This document shows, one piece after another, positions 24,753 to 37,844 of a DNA stretch of 64,000 nucleotides. The translations under genes and the position numbers were made by a program. The notes under the pieces are model-generated. The model saw only the letters and a list, made by a program, of their open reading frames with translations, had not been told where the DNA came from and did no database searches. The DNA comes from Rhytidiadelphus loreus (lineage: Eukaryota; Streptophyta; Bryopsida; Hypnales; Hylocomiaceae), in the NCBI GenBank assembly GCA_947034895.1, contig OX344763.1, forward strand, positions 50,343,025 to 50,407,024, in the 5' to 3' direction. The stretch's first letter is position 1; every line of letters begins with the position of its first letter.

Positions 24753-27466
24753 CGGAAAAGAACCCTCTTCACAGCCTGCTGTGAGCCTTCATACGTGTTG
24801 AAGTTGTCGCTTTTCTTGAAGTAATTTGCTCCTCTTAGATGTGCAAGGAACCCTTGATCCCATATTTTCCTCCTCCACCCTTCCAAGTATTCCGTTAATG
24901 TCTCTGGTTGTAGCGGAACGTTCATTTTGATGATGATGTTGTCCTGTTTGACAACTTCCTCAAAGTATTGCACAACTCCATCTTCGATCTGTGAAAAAGA
25001 AAGACATATTGTCAATTTTGGCACAAGTAGTGCAATGCAAGAACTTTAAAATTTTATATGTAATTGAATACCAATTTTGATGGCTATCAAAATGAAAAAA
25101 AGGACAAAGATATGCACTTACCCCAACATACCAAACACAACAGTTCAAGAAAGGACCGAGCAATGTCTCCGATACTGGCCTAGGTGGAAAGCGTCTGACA
25201 TCACGAGATGGTATAGAGGAGTTCCACCACTTGAGGAACTTGATCTTATGATCTGCTGTGGTATTGCAAGTGGCCACCATTTGAAGCTTTTCCAGAGTCA
25301 TCTCTGGGACCTCATTGGAGCTCCAATGCTTCTCAATCTTTACAAAAATAAAAACGATGTCAATTAATTTTCAAGTCAGAACAATATCAATGGCAATCAT
25401 TCATGACGAAGGTAATAATTTCACCTCTTCTAGAAAGCCTGGCTTGTTTGCCGGATGGGCCACGGCAACCAACTTTGACATTTTCACTTTGAGTTTGTTG
25501 GTCTTTTCATTTGCTCCACATCTCATTGCATGCGCAAGTTCCTCTGCAGTTTTGTCATCCTCCGTTGTCGTCTCATTGTACCTCCGAACTGTTGCATCAG
25601 CGGCATGGGCAATCTCTTGCTGCAAAAGTAGTATAGAAATTATATTTTTAAATATTGGTAAAACAAGTACAAAACTAATGAAATTTTTTGAAATGGGAAA
25701 TGCAATTGCCTAGATCCTCACCCGGAAGACAAACGAAGTGAAAACTTTTAATGGCATAGAATACCAAGTCTTCTTAGTTTTGTATGCTCCACACAATCGG
25801 AGCTCCGAGGGCCTCAACATCTCCTTGAATCGCTCTATAGGGAGACGGCCATATTTATGAACCCTGTACAATGTGTGCACCAAATTGGTCTTCACATGCG
25901 AGTCTTCATTGGACCTGGAGAATATAGAAACAATTTCAAGTTAATTTTTGACACGAACTTGGCAATATTTATAAATCCGTGAAAACAAATTGAAAGTGAT
26001 GGTTTTTATGAGTAGAGAAATATACTTACTTGTTTATGTCATGCATGACATGCATGACAAGCTCCGTCTTGCCCTTTGTATCAAGTACAATTGAGTCAAC
26101 CGCATAATGCCACTCCTTCTCTTTGGAGTGTCTCTTGTTGATGAAGTTCATCCACGAGATGAGTCGGTGATTACCATCACAAACGTAGAACTTGAGGTTC
26201 TTCAAAAACTTTAGGTCCGATACAGAGTCAACACTAGCATTGAAGGAGTCATTTACTTCCTTCCATAGCGGATTCCACTTCGCCATCTCCTCTTCAGTGA
26301 ATTGTGAGCTCTCTCCAGCCTCATCCGTAGTGGTGACATAGAAAACTGCTGCTCCGTCTCTATAACCCTTACTAAATTCGTGTTCTAAAAAATCAAGATC
26401 ACATGAGAGTGTAGGCCTCACCATGGGCAAAGGCACCATTCAGCAAAGCGGAATCTGGAGCCGGAAAAGGTGATCTGGCTTCATCCTCAGTGACGCAATA
26501 GTGTTCACTGAGTCCACCTTGTGATATTGCCGGAGATCGTCTTCTAGGAAGTCCTTGTCGTCTGCCTCCAACACATCATCGGCCTTGTCTTCTTCCATGA
26601 TGTCTTCTTCCCCTTCCCCATCCCCTTCCCCTGCAATGGGCGGCTGATTTGACTCTTCCGTATTTGGAGTTTCTTGAATGGTCTCTTCAAGCCAAAGATT
26701 TGTGGGAATCCCACCCATCTGCAAGTTGAAACTGTAAAATTAACCAATGTGCACTGACTTGCATCCTCAGATCCAAACTAATACATAAATAAAAATATAA
26801 TGGTGAACCATATATGAATGAACAAAAGAAGAGTCAAACACTCAAAGGCAAAGGTTCAAGTACAAAATAGATATCTTCAATACAAAATGCTTTCAAGCAA
26901 TATGTCCCCAAAACAACACTTGTATAATGAAATTAGTCAATATCTACATCTTCCTCTGAGTCTGAGCTCAAGTGAATGAAGATGGGTTCTCCTAATCCTT
27001 GAGGTGCGCTACGTGCATAATCACAAGTCTCCTCCATCAATGGACCGTCAATGGTAAAAGACATCTGAGTGTCTGAGGTATACTCTGTGTTTGAACTCTC
27101 GGGAGACAAGAACATGACCGAATGGTCTCTAGCTCCACTAAGGGTTAACTGAAGATGTCTACACTTTAATGTTGGCGTAAAGGAACATTCACAATTTGTT
27201 GCACGTGTATCACTGACCCGACTTTGTACAGAGCTCTCAAATGCATCAACGGCATGATCAGCAACATCCATCACATCATCAAAACTTACAATTACATCTT
27301 CGTCAACTTCTTCCTCTTGAGCTCCCTTCTCTTCTTCAAAATCTTTAGACACCTCCATGTTTGCATCCAGTGGTGTTAGAGGCTGAGATGGGCCTACCTC
27401 AAGAGTGACTAGGACGGGAGGAGGCCTAGGCTTTGGTGAAGATGCAGCTTGACCTCGTCTTGCCCT

Positions 27467-30400
27467 CTATATAAATGAAACATTGACAAAGTATAAAATC
27501 ATTGAGTACGTATATACTTTTTGATATTCCTATAGCTAATGCAAATCCTAAAAGCATTGGCAGCTCCTCTAAGCACCCCTGAAATTTGCAAAAGCAAAAT
27601 GTTTTAAAAAAAAAAGGAAGCCACTCCCAACCTGGCCTCGTGTGCATGGGAAGCCAGTTTCACAAGGGTGGACTGGTTCCCCCGTAAGGGAATTCCCCGT
27701 GCGACACAACCTCCCGAGCTTACGCTGAAGGCACCTTGGAGCGTCACATGGCTGCCAGCCCCGCCAGAGGGGTCGGCTGATTTGAACAAGCTCGAATCCG
27801 CGGAGATCCCTCACCCAGCGGCGAGTGCACCCTCGGATCCGAGAGGGGATCACTAGCTTCGTCGGGGATCCCAAAAAATTTAAGAAAAAAAAGGAAGCCA
27901 CTCCCAACCTGGCCTCGTGTGCATGGGAAGCCAGTTTCATAAGGGTGGACTGGTTCCCCCGTAAGGGAATTCCCCGTGCGACACAACCTCCCGAGCTTAC
28001 GCTGAAGGCACCTTGGAGCGTCACGTGGCTGCTAGCCCCGCCAGAGGGGTCGGCTGATTTGAACAAGCTCGAATCCGCGGAGGTCCCCCACCCAGCGGCG
28101 AGTGCACCCTCGGATCCGAGAGGGGATCACCAGCTTCGCCGGGGACCCCAAAAAATTTAAGAAAAAAAAGGAAGCCACTCCCAACCTGGCCTCGTGTGCA
28201 TGGGAAGCCAGTTTCACAAGGGTGGACTGGTTCCCCCGTAAGGGAATTCCCCGTGCGACACAACCTCCCGAGCTTACGCTGAAGGCACCTTGGAGCGTCA
28301 CGTGGCTGCTAGCCCCGCCAGAGGGGTCGGCTGATTTGAGCAAGCTCGAATCCGCGGAGGTCCCCCACCCAGCGGCGAGTGCACCCTCGGATCCGAGAGG
28401 GGATCACTAGCTTCGTCGAGGACCCCAAAAAATTTAAGAAAAAAAAGGAAGCCACTCCCAACCTGGCCTCGTGTGCATGGGAAGCCAGTTTCACAAGGGT
28501 GGACTGGTTCCCCCGTAAGGGAATTCCCCGTGTGACACAACCTCCCAAGCTTACGCTGAAGGCACCTTGGAGCGTCACGTGGCTGCCAGCCCCGCCAGAG
28601 GGGTCGGCTGATTTGAGTAAGCTCGAATCCGCGGAGGTCCCCCACCCAGCGGCGAGTGCACCCTCGGATCCGAGAGGGGATCACCAGCTTCGCCGGGGAC
28701 CCCAAAAAATTTAAGAAAAAAAAGGAAACCACTCCCAACTTGGCCTCGTGTGCATGGGAAGCCAGTTTCACAAGGGTGGACTGGTTCCCCCGTAAGGGAA
28801 TTCCCCGTGCGACACAACCTTCCGAGCTTACGCTGAAGGCACCTTGGAGCGTCACGTGGCTACCAGCCCCGCCAGAGGGGTCGGCTGATTTGAGCAAGCT
28901 CGAATCCGCGGAGGTCCCCCACCCAGCGGCGAGTGCACCCTCGGATCCGAGAGGGGATCACCAGCTTCGCCGGGGACCCCAAAAAATTTAAGAAAAAAAA
29001 GGAAGCCACTCCCAACCTGGCCTCGTGTGCATGGGAAGCCAGTTTCACAAGGGTGGACTGGTTCCCCCGTAAGGGAATTCCCCGTGCGACACAGCCTCCC
29101 GGGCTTACGCTGAAGGCACCTTGGAGCGTCACGTGGCTGCTAGCCCGCCAGAGGGGTCGGCTGATTTGAGCAAGCTCGAATCCGCGGAGGTCCCCCACCC
29201 AGCGGCAAGTGCACCCTCGGATCCGAGAGGGGATCACTAGCTTCGCCGGGGATCCCAAAAAATTTAAGAAAAAAAAGGAAGCCACTCCCAACCTGGCCTC
29301 GTGTGCATGGGAAGCCAGATTCATAGGGGTGGACTAAAAATATATACGATGAGGTTGTTTAGGATGTAGAGAATACATGTGGGATCGGAAGAGCTCCTGT
29401 TGGCGGTACAATGGGATCTTGCGAGCCTCCCCGGACGTGCCTTCTCGTATTCCGGGTCATCGTTCTCTGCGTAGAGGGAAGATGAATGTGTAAGTGAGTG
29501 GTGCCGTGTGTGAATCTCACGGGGTGCGTGGTAGCAGGTTCGAAAATGTACTGGAAGCAGTGGTCGTAGTGGACACCAGAATTTCAGGTGTGAGGCAACA
29601 CGATATCCAAGCTGGGATCTTTCCGTTTCGCTCCTAGGTAACACTGAATTCGTCCTACATTCCTTATTCTGAAACTCGGCAGGTAGTCTTTTCCGATTAG
29701 AGGGATGATCCTGGACACGTGCCGCGGGGGCAGAGTGGCCTGCATGACCGAATCCACAGGAGCTGCTATGGAAGGTTCCTTCATGCTCTGAAGGCGCCAT
29801 GAGAGAGAAGGCACTTGGTGCACTGGTTATGTAGCTTTCTAATTTGGTACTGAAGAAATCTGACGTGGAAGTGGCGCATTCAATTCAGGAAGCAAAGCAT
29901 TCAGTTCAAGGCAGCAATGCATGCAATTCGAGGCAGGAACATATTAAGCTCAAGGCAGAAAAGCATTCACTAATGAGGCATCAGCTTGTTTTTTTATGAC
30001 GCAAATGCCTCCGTTCGGCTAGGCCCATTCGCGCTGGTGACGTTCATGCTGTAGTTTGCACAATTGATCCCCACCCGGTCGAGAACATGTTGATAGAATG
30101 ATTTATATTAAAAAATTCTTTCTCACAGTGCATGATCTGCATGCCCTAGAACTCTTGCAGGCTAGCCTGGTGTGCAGGTTGAATAAGTTTTATTTTCCTG
30201 ATATGATCTACAAGCCCATGAACTCATGCGGGCTAGCCATGTGTATAGGTTTAGTTATTTACATTTTCTTCACGTGTAGTTGATTCTGATATTATTGCCC
30301 TTTGCATAGGTGACATGGGCAAATCTAATCCAATGGTGAGTGCCGTATTCAGGAATTGGCCATTTTATATCTTGAACTCATTATTGAGGAGATTAAACTT

Positions 30401-31164
30401 CGTGAAATGTTTTAGGCTTAATCATCCTTCAAAGTCAAGTGGATTTGGCAGGTTCACCAAATTGTTTCATATTTTCTGATGCTTCTTGACATTAGTTATG
30501 AATCTTAAAAGTTCAAGTGAAATGGGAACTAAAATTTCCCACCGCTTGAAACATACAGAAGAAAGATTTTGAATTCCAAGAAAGTTGAATTCTGGAGACC
30601 ACAAAATTAGATTGGTTTTTCATTTATTCTGAAGGAATTTACTAGAAACAAAAATAAGGTCTAACTAAGTATTCTATAGGTTACAAGGTTTCTAGTTTCA
30701 GTCCTCTTTCAACCCACACAATGTTTTATTGAAAGTTGTCAATGACAAAGAGTAAGCTTATCACATTTGAAGAAGCCATGTACTCAACTGCCACGGTATG
30801 CCCTATGCTTAAGCATGGAATGGCTTGTTTTATTCTTCTATGTCAATAATGCACCATAAATTTAAACTATTTGAAAACACCGATCAATGCTCTATGGACC
30901 TCTATATATTTGATGCTCAAGATCTATAGACATTTAGTCTAGATGATTTGAAGTCCAGACTAAACTAGTAAAAGAGTTCCTCAAACATCTCTCTGACTCT
31001 ATTCACAAGTGAATGCAATCCTTATAACCAGACTCCTCAAAGAAAAGAAGAAATGAAATGACTCCATCAACTTTGTTGTGGAAATCAGTGTCTGCAAGGC
31101 CCTTCCATGAATATCAAACCATAGGGTTTAGGGATATTTGAAAAGCAACCACAAATTATCTTAC
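27467..31164 (-). other. Intron 1 of the ParB/methyltransferase-like gene (3.7 kb)
   Basis: The donor is AAT|GTAAGA at 31,164 and the acceptor TATAG at 27,467. Both flanking exons are in phase 0. The intron contains the 277-bp array and about 1.8 kb of non-repetitive sequence (29,336-31,164) in which I recognise no gene. If this join is wrong, exon 1 may be a separate small gene for a basic protein containing KRRGS and KRSRMTRGG. Confidence 0.5.
27616..29335. repeat. 277-bp GC-rich tandem array, six units plus a partial
   Basis: Units start with GGAAGCCACTCCCAAC at 27,616, 27,893, 28,170, 28,447, 28,724, 29,001 and 29,277 (the last ends near 29,335). The units are nearly identical, so the array is young or homogenised. 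Each is GC-rich and closes with GATCCCAAAAAATTTAAG and an A-run. The array lies in intron 1 of the cargo gene. Long frames on both strands arise because 277 is not a multiple of three and stops are rare; I do not regard them as genes. Confidence 0.95.
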
Positions 31165-31470
31165 ATTTGAGACGTCCGCTGCCCTTTTGCCGCACTGTAA
31201 ACTTCTATTTTCCGGTGACGCCTCCTCAGTTGCTCCAACACCATCAACGGGAGCCTCCTCCTCTCCACCAGTACTACCAATTCCATAGCGCAAAACTCTC
31301 CGGAGATCTGCAGATGAAGGCTCAGTAGTCTTGGGCGGCACTCTCCCTCCTCTTGTCATCCTGGATCGTTTCAACGCCTTGGCAGACGAAAAATACAATG
31401 ATCCACGTCTCTTTCCTCTCCTACCTTGCTTCAAACTAATCAAATCAACAACAACACTGTCTACAAGCAT

Positions 31471-32545
31471 GAAGGGAGAAGAGAATGTTTGAACCTTGAC
31501 ACTCTCAACTACAAGATGTAAAAGGAAACGAAACTACAAGAATGAGGTCAATGGACACAAATGGCCCTTTGTATGTTTGGCCAAGTACGTCAAGGAAGAG
31601 CCGTCACATTTATTCCGCAAGTGATGAGATGCGAGAAAATAATTTCTCATAGTACCTACTTCTGTCAGGTTCATAGAGGCGCCGTCAAAATAATATCCAC
31701 AAACGAGGCCCTGACATTGGGGGCTATGTCAGTTTTAGGGAATTTACCCAAAAGTACGTAGATCAAGAAATTAAAATTCGTCTATTCCGATGTAGGTACA
31801 AGTTCCAAGATTTACATATACCAATGCATATTCAAAATGCCGTGTGGTGAAATGACGTAAATGATGTACCTAAATTGAATGTTGCAGTCTTTAATTCATT
31901 TGGTTCTATTTAATTCACTACGGTTTCAAGACATAGGAATCATAGATTAAAAAAGTGGGTTCAGGTTAATGATACTTGTTTGATGATCTATGAAATCCAA
32001 TAATAGTAATTGGAAAAACGTTAAAATTTCAATCTCCGTCCATAGTACCATAAATGAATTTTAAAAATTAATTAGAACCAAATTTGACGTCATATGCAAA
32101 AAGTATGGAAGGAACTTGTATGGTTGTGTTCCTACCTACTTAGGTCAAGCGTAGTTTTCATTTTCCCCATTATAAAGCATTCACATTAATTGAAAATAAT
32201 GTATATAGATATCCCTAATCCGCCGTAAACATTTATTAAGCATTCACCTCTAAATCACTGATGTTGAGAAAGAGTTGATTATGTTCTATTGTCACGTAGT
32301 AAATTCAATTCAGTTTTCAAAAAGATATTATTGTTTCCATAATAATATCAGTGCCATTGCAATAAAGATCTACACAACCAAAATATGACGCATAGTATTG
32401 ATTGAACAATGAATACATAAGAGTAGCCAAATAGAAGGCCACGAGGAACTGCAATCATACAAGACCCAAAGTTTGGTTGTTTACCTCGTCTCTTGTGTTG
32501 GATTCAATTGTCAATGTTGTTGAAGGGTCTCTGTAGGGTTTAGCA
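31471..32545. promoter_or_regulatory. Divergent promoter region of the 17.2-kb element
   Basis: A 1.07-kb AT-rich interval separates the start of the ParB/methyltransferase-like gene (minus) from the MULE transposase start (plus). No coding region is supported inside it. A shared bidirectional promoter is inferred from position; no specific TATA element was singled out. Confidence 0.4.
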
Positions 32546-35500
32546 ATGGCTTGGCTTAGAGTTGATGGTCATGACATTCCTCTTGTGTTTCCAATAGTAG
32601 ACGGTGGATTCGCTAGAGTTCCTTGTCACCTTTTGCACGTCCGTTTTAGATTTGTAGAAACCTCCATCTATGTCGAGGAAGAGAAAAATACGGAATCACG
32701 GGAAGGGCTACAATCTATCCCAATTCCGAGGTCATTGGAGGATGGAACGCATTGTTGGTACCTTAGTCCTGGGAACTATAGAGCATATGGACTTCCACTC
32801 TCTATGCTAGGTGCATGTACAGAAATCCAGAGTCGCCAATCTGATGGTTCTACGGTCGATATGCCGTGTAGTCCTCATGCCGTGTCACCCAGTACACCTA
32901 GAGTTGCTCTGCCAGTCCTACACATGCCTACAGTACTTCCTATCGTGAAAGAGGAGAGATTAGATCCAATTATAGAGTTGTCTACCGAATCAGAAGGAGA
33001 GTCTCCCAATGTCAATGCTGAAAAGCAAAGTTCTTCTTCCCGGATTGCATCTGACGAGACAAATATTGTGAAATCACTATCTTGTAAGGTCCCATGTAGA
33101 AGTCTCTCTAATTCCTCAAAGTCACTATCCTTACCTCGACAAGATGTAGTAGCGAAAGAAAGCATAATGGATTGTCTAAAGAGACTTGCCACTATGCATC
33201 ATTCTCGAAACGAACTGTCGTCAATGGATCTAAGCACCGTGAAGCACCAGTGGGTTCCATTTCTTCCACCTGTATTCAACGGGGATGTCATCTTCGAATT
33301 GCCTCCTTGTAGGTCATCTTCATCTTCATCGGAGGCCAAGAACTTAGAAGGAATGGACAAGCGCTATGATGGACATCCGTGGTGCAAGCTAATGACCACG
33401 AACATTCACAACTCGGACAACCTCAAAATTCGTAAGTCGTACTGTGCTGGCCATCTTGCTTGTCAGAATGACAATTGTGAGTATTTAAAGAGAGCTTCAA
33501 AGCGAAACAAAACTGAGTGGAGTGGCTATACTGTGTTTCGTTTTACTGCTGGTGGGTGTCCCCCAAAAGAATGTACCCTAGTTTGCAAGGTTTGCAAGAT
33601 GGCACCGACGTGTCTTGACACATGCAAAGCTAGGATAAACTTTGTGTACACTGATAACCCAGAAATGACTAGGGCCGCTATTCACTTTGGAGAGCATGGC
33701 CACCCAGTTGCTAAAGGCATGTATAGAGATTCTACTGAAATGATTTGCGGACTCATTGCGGAACAAGTGGCCAAAACACCGATGGCCACGAACTCTGCAA
33801 TCACTCTCTCTGCTAGTAAAGACTTCCTGGCAAGCTACCTATTTCACGACGGAGAGGGGGAGAAAGAGATGTTGAAAGCGGAAGAAATGGAGGAGGTCAT
33901 GGACCGCTTCCAATATTTGAGTAGTCCAAGTATTCGCAACGTGATCTCCACTTTCCGGTCTAACAATCGAGGAGGAATAATCGACAACATTATGACCATG
34001 AAAAAGGAGTCAAAGTTTGAGTTCATACATGACAGCGTCTTCCCAGGTCAAGGCAAGGAAAAGGTATACATTTTCAAGATGCTTACTGAAGGACCAGGAA
34101 GTGGAGTCGACCTTGTAAGGCGAATGCAATCGGAAGGGGATCTGCAGAATGCGTGGTTGATGTTCGACCACGTGAAGCGCGTGAAGGAGTGGACCACAAT
34201 GGCCTGCCACGTGTATGATACCGAGTACAAGAAGGTAATGACTATTGCATTGTGCGACATGCAATCCGAAGATACCGAAGTTCAAGTACAATTTTGGCAA
34301 AGCTTAAACGCGGTCATGCATCGCCACGGAGTGAGAAACCCTAACTTTAAAGGATTTATGGCAGACAGCGCTATGGCCAATTGGAATGCGGTCCGCATTG
34401 TCTACGGAAGTGGATCTGCCAATGTTGAAATGGAGAATCGCGAGAGGACATGTTTGTTGCATTGGAGTACCTCTCTTCACAAGCATACACAAAAATACAT
34501 CAAGGAAGCATTTCAACAGCAACATATTACTTTGTGTAAGCAATACAAAGATTCAAAGAATATGGACCAAGCGGAGGTTTGTTACCTTGCAATACAGTCT
34601 TGGTGGTTGTCATCTGGAGCTGCCAACGAAGAAGCTCTACATCACTTACAACACTGGCTAGCTTTCTGGCATTTCCGGTATCGCCAATGGGGAGGCTTCA
34701 TGGACATGGTGAGTGAATCTTGAAATTGAATTAGTAAAAGTGTTTAAGGTTGTAAGACTCATATTCTAATTAGAAGTTGAAATTCCTTTATTTTTATCTT
34801 TTATTTCTTATTTTTAAAAATTCATTGGGCCCTTTTTATTTCCGTGGTACCAAAAAACGAGGGGTCTTCAGCACACTATAATAACTTGCCTCGGCTCCGA
34901 CGGATGTATTTATATTGTCACCATGACCCCCTAATTTTAGTTCTTGGATCAAAAATATCCAATGTTGGTAGTACAGAATGTTAAATGTCCCTAATTTTTT
35001 GAATAGATAAGGATTTAGGGAGTAGCGATAGCAGTCATTGCAAGTCCTTCTTCTAAAACTATAGAGTGAATGAAGATAAATTATTTATAAGTTGCCAATT
35101 ACTACTTTTGTGAACGTCCATTACTAACTATTTTATGGTCCTGTTTGAAATATTTAGAAACTAAATTTGGAAGAGATGTTGGACTTGCCATCGTGCAATT
35201 TATCCGAAACGGTGCACAACAAGTGGCTACAAATGTCTGGAAAGCGAGGAAACAACTTGTTTGACGCCACATGTGATGATAGTATCCGTGCTTGGATGCA
35301 AATGACAAACTATCGTGCATACCTGAAAGGATACGCATCGGGATCAGGGCCGTCAAAAGGGGAGCTGAGATTGAGAGCTGCTAGAAGAAGTGGAGATCCC
35401 AAAAAGATTGCAGAGGCGCTAAACACATTGCCTGGAGTAGAGGGGGTGGGAACCAGAGTACCACACTTGGAAGGAGAAGAAATATTTGGCAGTACAAAGA

Positions 35501-36546
35501 GGAAGTTGGACGTGCCCATTGGTGATGCAGGAGATTCACATAGGCCGGACAAGATCAATTTTTCTCAACCCCGTGTGAGAACAAGGTCCAACACAAGTGT
35601 TTCTGAATCTTCTAGAGATAAAGATAAATATCCTGTTGCAAATACTTCCGGCCATGTTACGGTAGCATTTGAAAGCGATTGTGATACATCAAAATGGCAC
35701 ATTGCGAGAATCAGCCACAGATCTGCCGCCAAATGTCAAGCTCAACAACAAAGATCAAACATCAAGTGCACCAGCAAGATTGCAAAAGGAAAGAAAGGAA
35801 CTCCAGCCCCTACCTACCGCGGTAGAAAAGAAGAGTACGGGAGTAAGCGCCAGGTGGTGGTTGATTTTTGGTTTTGTTGGGATGACATCGAACGATGCGT
35901 GAAAAGTACAAAACGGAAATGGGTTCTCGATTGGCCGGAGGTACCAGAGGTTTGGCCTGTTTTGTCTGGAACTAACCTAAACCGAGAAGAGACATTGTTA
36001 TTGCAACATGCAGGATTTTGCCTCCAAGAACGACCAATACTGTCGCCACGTCAATTGTTCAACATATCAAGGATTTTCAAACCTACTTTGTATGACCACC
36101 CTCCATCGAAGAACATTGATGTGTATCCAACTTTGAGGAACAGCAGAGCCATTCGAAGGATTGCAAACGCACCTACTGCAGAACAACGGAACAAGTGGGA
36201 AAGTGCAGGTAATGTGAGAGGGCAAATTTTAGGAGTAACATTGCTCCCTTTCCCAGGCCTTGGTGCAATAGTGGAGTTAGAGACAGGGTTAGAGCCAAAC
36301 AAAAATGCATATCGAGTTACAGTAGGCCAATTCCCAGCGTGCACATGTCCAGACTTTGTGAATATGGCAATTTCTGCTATTGGAGGTCGGCAGCAGTACG
36401 TGAATTGCAAACACTTGTACTATTTGTATAGGTATTTTTGCAAGATGGATGTCAACAAAGATAATTTCATTCATGCACCAAGTTATAGCTTCAATGAGTT
36501 GAAGCTACTACTAGTTCGAGCTGGAATGATCACACTTCCAGAATAG
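32546..36546 (+). CDS. MULE transposase with SWIM zinc finger (2 exons)
   Basis: Exon 1 is 32,546-34,708 and exon 2 is 35,158-36,546. They are joined by a phase-0 intron with donor ATG|GTGAGT and acceptor TTTAG. The protein is 1,183 aa with no premature stop. Residues 277-390 are rich in Cys and His (CAGHLACQNDNCEYL, CKVCKMAPTCLDTC, HFGEHGHP), like the WRKY-GCM1 class of transposase DNA-binding domains. The MULE core follows with WLMFDHVKRVKEW (D541) and FKGFMADSAMANW (D607), then the conserved CLLHW. The third catalytic residue was not assigned with certainty. A C-terminal SWIM finger is complete: C1116, C1118, C1138, H1140 (CTCPDF...NCKHLYY). The start ATG opens directly with a folded-looking region. 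It should cut and join the ends of the surrounding 17.2-kb element. A truncated relative of the SWIM end is at 61,150-61,494. Confidence 0.85.
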
Positions 36547-37384
36547 GCATGGACACATGTTCCAATGTACTTCAATTGTAATGCACTCATTTTTATATAT
36601 TACAATTGAAATGATTTGATGCATAATTTTTTCATTTAAATTCCATTTCCATTTCTAGTTGGGTATCCATTTTGTCCATTTTCTCCCTAATACTCTCCAT
36701 TTTGAAGGTCCACTTTTATTCTTCATTATGGCCCTCCATTTCCCTCCTTTTCTTCATTTGTCTTTTGAGATCCAGGCCATGTTTTACATTTTTTTCATTT
36801 TTTTTTCTACAAGGTCTCCCAGAATATCAAAATTGGCCAATCCATTACCCTAATGAAACCCATAAAATGCACCTTTTAGTTATTTTTAAATCCAATAAGA
36901 AGAGATGAAGGAATGCACTTGAAGATGACAGTAACATGCCTACCACTATGATTTAAAATAATCATGTCACCCTACCAATCTATGCAATAATGATAAACAT
37001 ATGACTGTATTTGTATGATGATGACATTGATTTGAATTCGGTAGCAATTTACCATGTTAAAACTACATGGCCAATGGAAAGCTCCAATCACAATTAATTA
37101 TAATGGCCCAATGAATGCACTGAATTGTGATAGTGGACTTCCCATTGGTTTTGTAGATGTAAGTTGATTTGAACTCAGTCCTTTTATAGCATCTCATGTA
37201 GCCAACCCCAACCGGTATGGGATATGTTGCACGCAGCAATGCTAGTACGTGACTACGTGAGCGACAAGTGCTTATGAGTGCTAACAATGTAGAAGTCCAA
37301 TGTTCTAAGTCCCTATCCATGTGTCCCAAAATGATTGGCATTTTGGAACATGCCACGACAAGACCGTTCAGACCCTACACCCTC
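36547..37384. other. 3' region of the MULE transposase, no gene seen
   Basis: AT- and pyrimidine-rich sequence following the transposase stop. Short frames such as 36,659-36,908 are Phe/Leu/Ser-rich products of T-runs. I assign no function. Confidence 0.5.
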
Positions 37385-37690
37385 AAACCTTAGCGTCAAT
37401 GAGAAATGACTCCCACCCTCAACTTGACCCCTCATTTCTTTTTCTATTTTTTTGGACAACACCGCGGGCACCAATCCACTTTTCTATTTTTTGGGGACGC
37501 TAAGGTTTCCCCTAAACCTTAGCCTCAATTAGAAATGACTTCCAATGTCAAATTGACCCTCATCCTTTTCCTATATTTTTCCCTTAACCGCCGTGGTCAC
37601 CAACACACTTCCCCATTTTATTGGGAGCTCAAATTACCCTAAATATTAGCCTCCATACAAAATGACTGTCGGTCTCACTATTTGGTGGAT
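37385..37690. repeat. ~130-bp degenerate tandem repeat near the right end
   Basis: Three related units start at about 37,385, 37,516 and 37,642. Each begins AAACCTTAGC or a variant and continues through GAAATGACT, TTGACCC and CATTTCT/CATCCTT. The last unit is short. Confidence 0.7.
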
Positions 37691-37734
37691 TATTTGTACT
37701 ACAAAGAATTCGAACACCATATAAAATATTTACT

Positions 37735-37765
37735 GATCCACGGTAATAGGATCCACGATTATAGG
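37735..37765 (-). promoter_or_regulatory. Paired ACCGTGGA-type motifs, right end
   Basis: Read on the minus strand, CTATAATCGTGGATCC and CTATTACCGTGGATC lie about 15 bp apart. They mirror the pair at 20,849-20,892 and support assignment of both ends to one element. Confidence 0.5.
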
Positions 37766-37844
37766 TCCCAAATTTACCATTAATAGCAAAAGAAATTCAA
37801 CTTCTTGATTTTTTTGGTGTAAAAATGGGAATTTTTTTGTTCTA

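Larger units (their letters stand above)
21619..31470 (-). pseudogene. ParB/DGQHR-like plus N4/N6 DNA methyltransferase-like protein, 12 exons
   Basis: Exons on the minus strand are 31470-31165, 27466-26948, 26718-26030, 25914-25722, 25619-25425, 25337-25122, 24988-24753, 23863-23140, 23036-22689, 22601-22322, 22192-21982 and 21880-21619. All 11 introns are GT...AG and the phases agree, giving 1,393 codons. Exons 1-2 encode a basic, then acidic N-terminus. Exon 3 contains FYVCDGNHRL near residue 456, a ParB/DGQHR-type nuclease motif. Exon 8 has a Lys/Glu coiled coil (about 877-938). Exon 9 has VDLIIFDCQEN (about 1045-1055), in the place of methyltransferase motif IV (DPPY). Exons 10-11 join VVLDCTAATG to ASITACRGTGWHIVALEKDE, matching motif I order and spacing of beta-type DNA amino-methyltransferases. 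DPPY is replaced by DCQE, so catalysis is doubtful. Premature stops are TGA 26,440, TAG 23,365 and TGA 22,068. The gene is divergent from the transposase. Related bacterial proteins pair ParB-like and methylase domains; function here is inferred. Confidence 0.72.

Noticed and set aside
26026..26439. Bacterial contamination as the source of the ParB/methyltransferase-like sequence
   Set aside because: The gene has 11 phase-consistent GT-AG introns and lies within one target duplication together with a MULE transposase.
27569..29324. Long open frames (100-199 codons) on both strands of the 277-bp array
   Set aside because: They repeat with the array, shift frame every unit (277 is not divisible by 3), and show no domain. 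They are a by-product of stop-poor GC-rich repeats.
29336..29823. Possible gene on the minus strand downstream of the 277-bp array
   Set aside because: No recognisable domain. It lies within intron 1 of the cargo gene and has no supporting splice sites.
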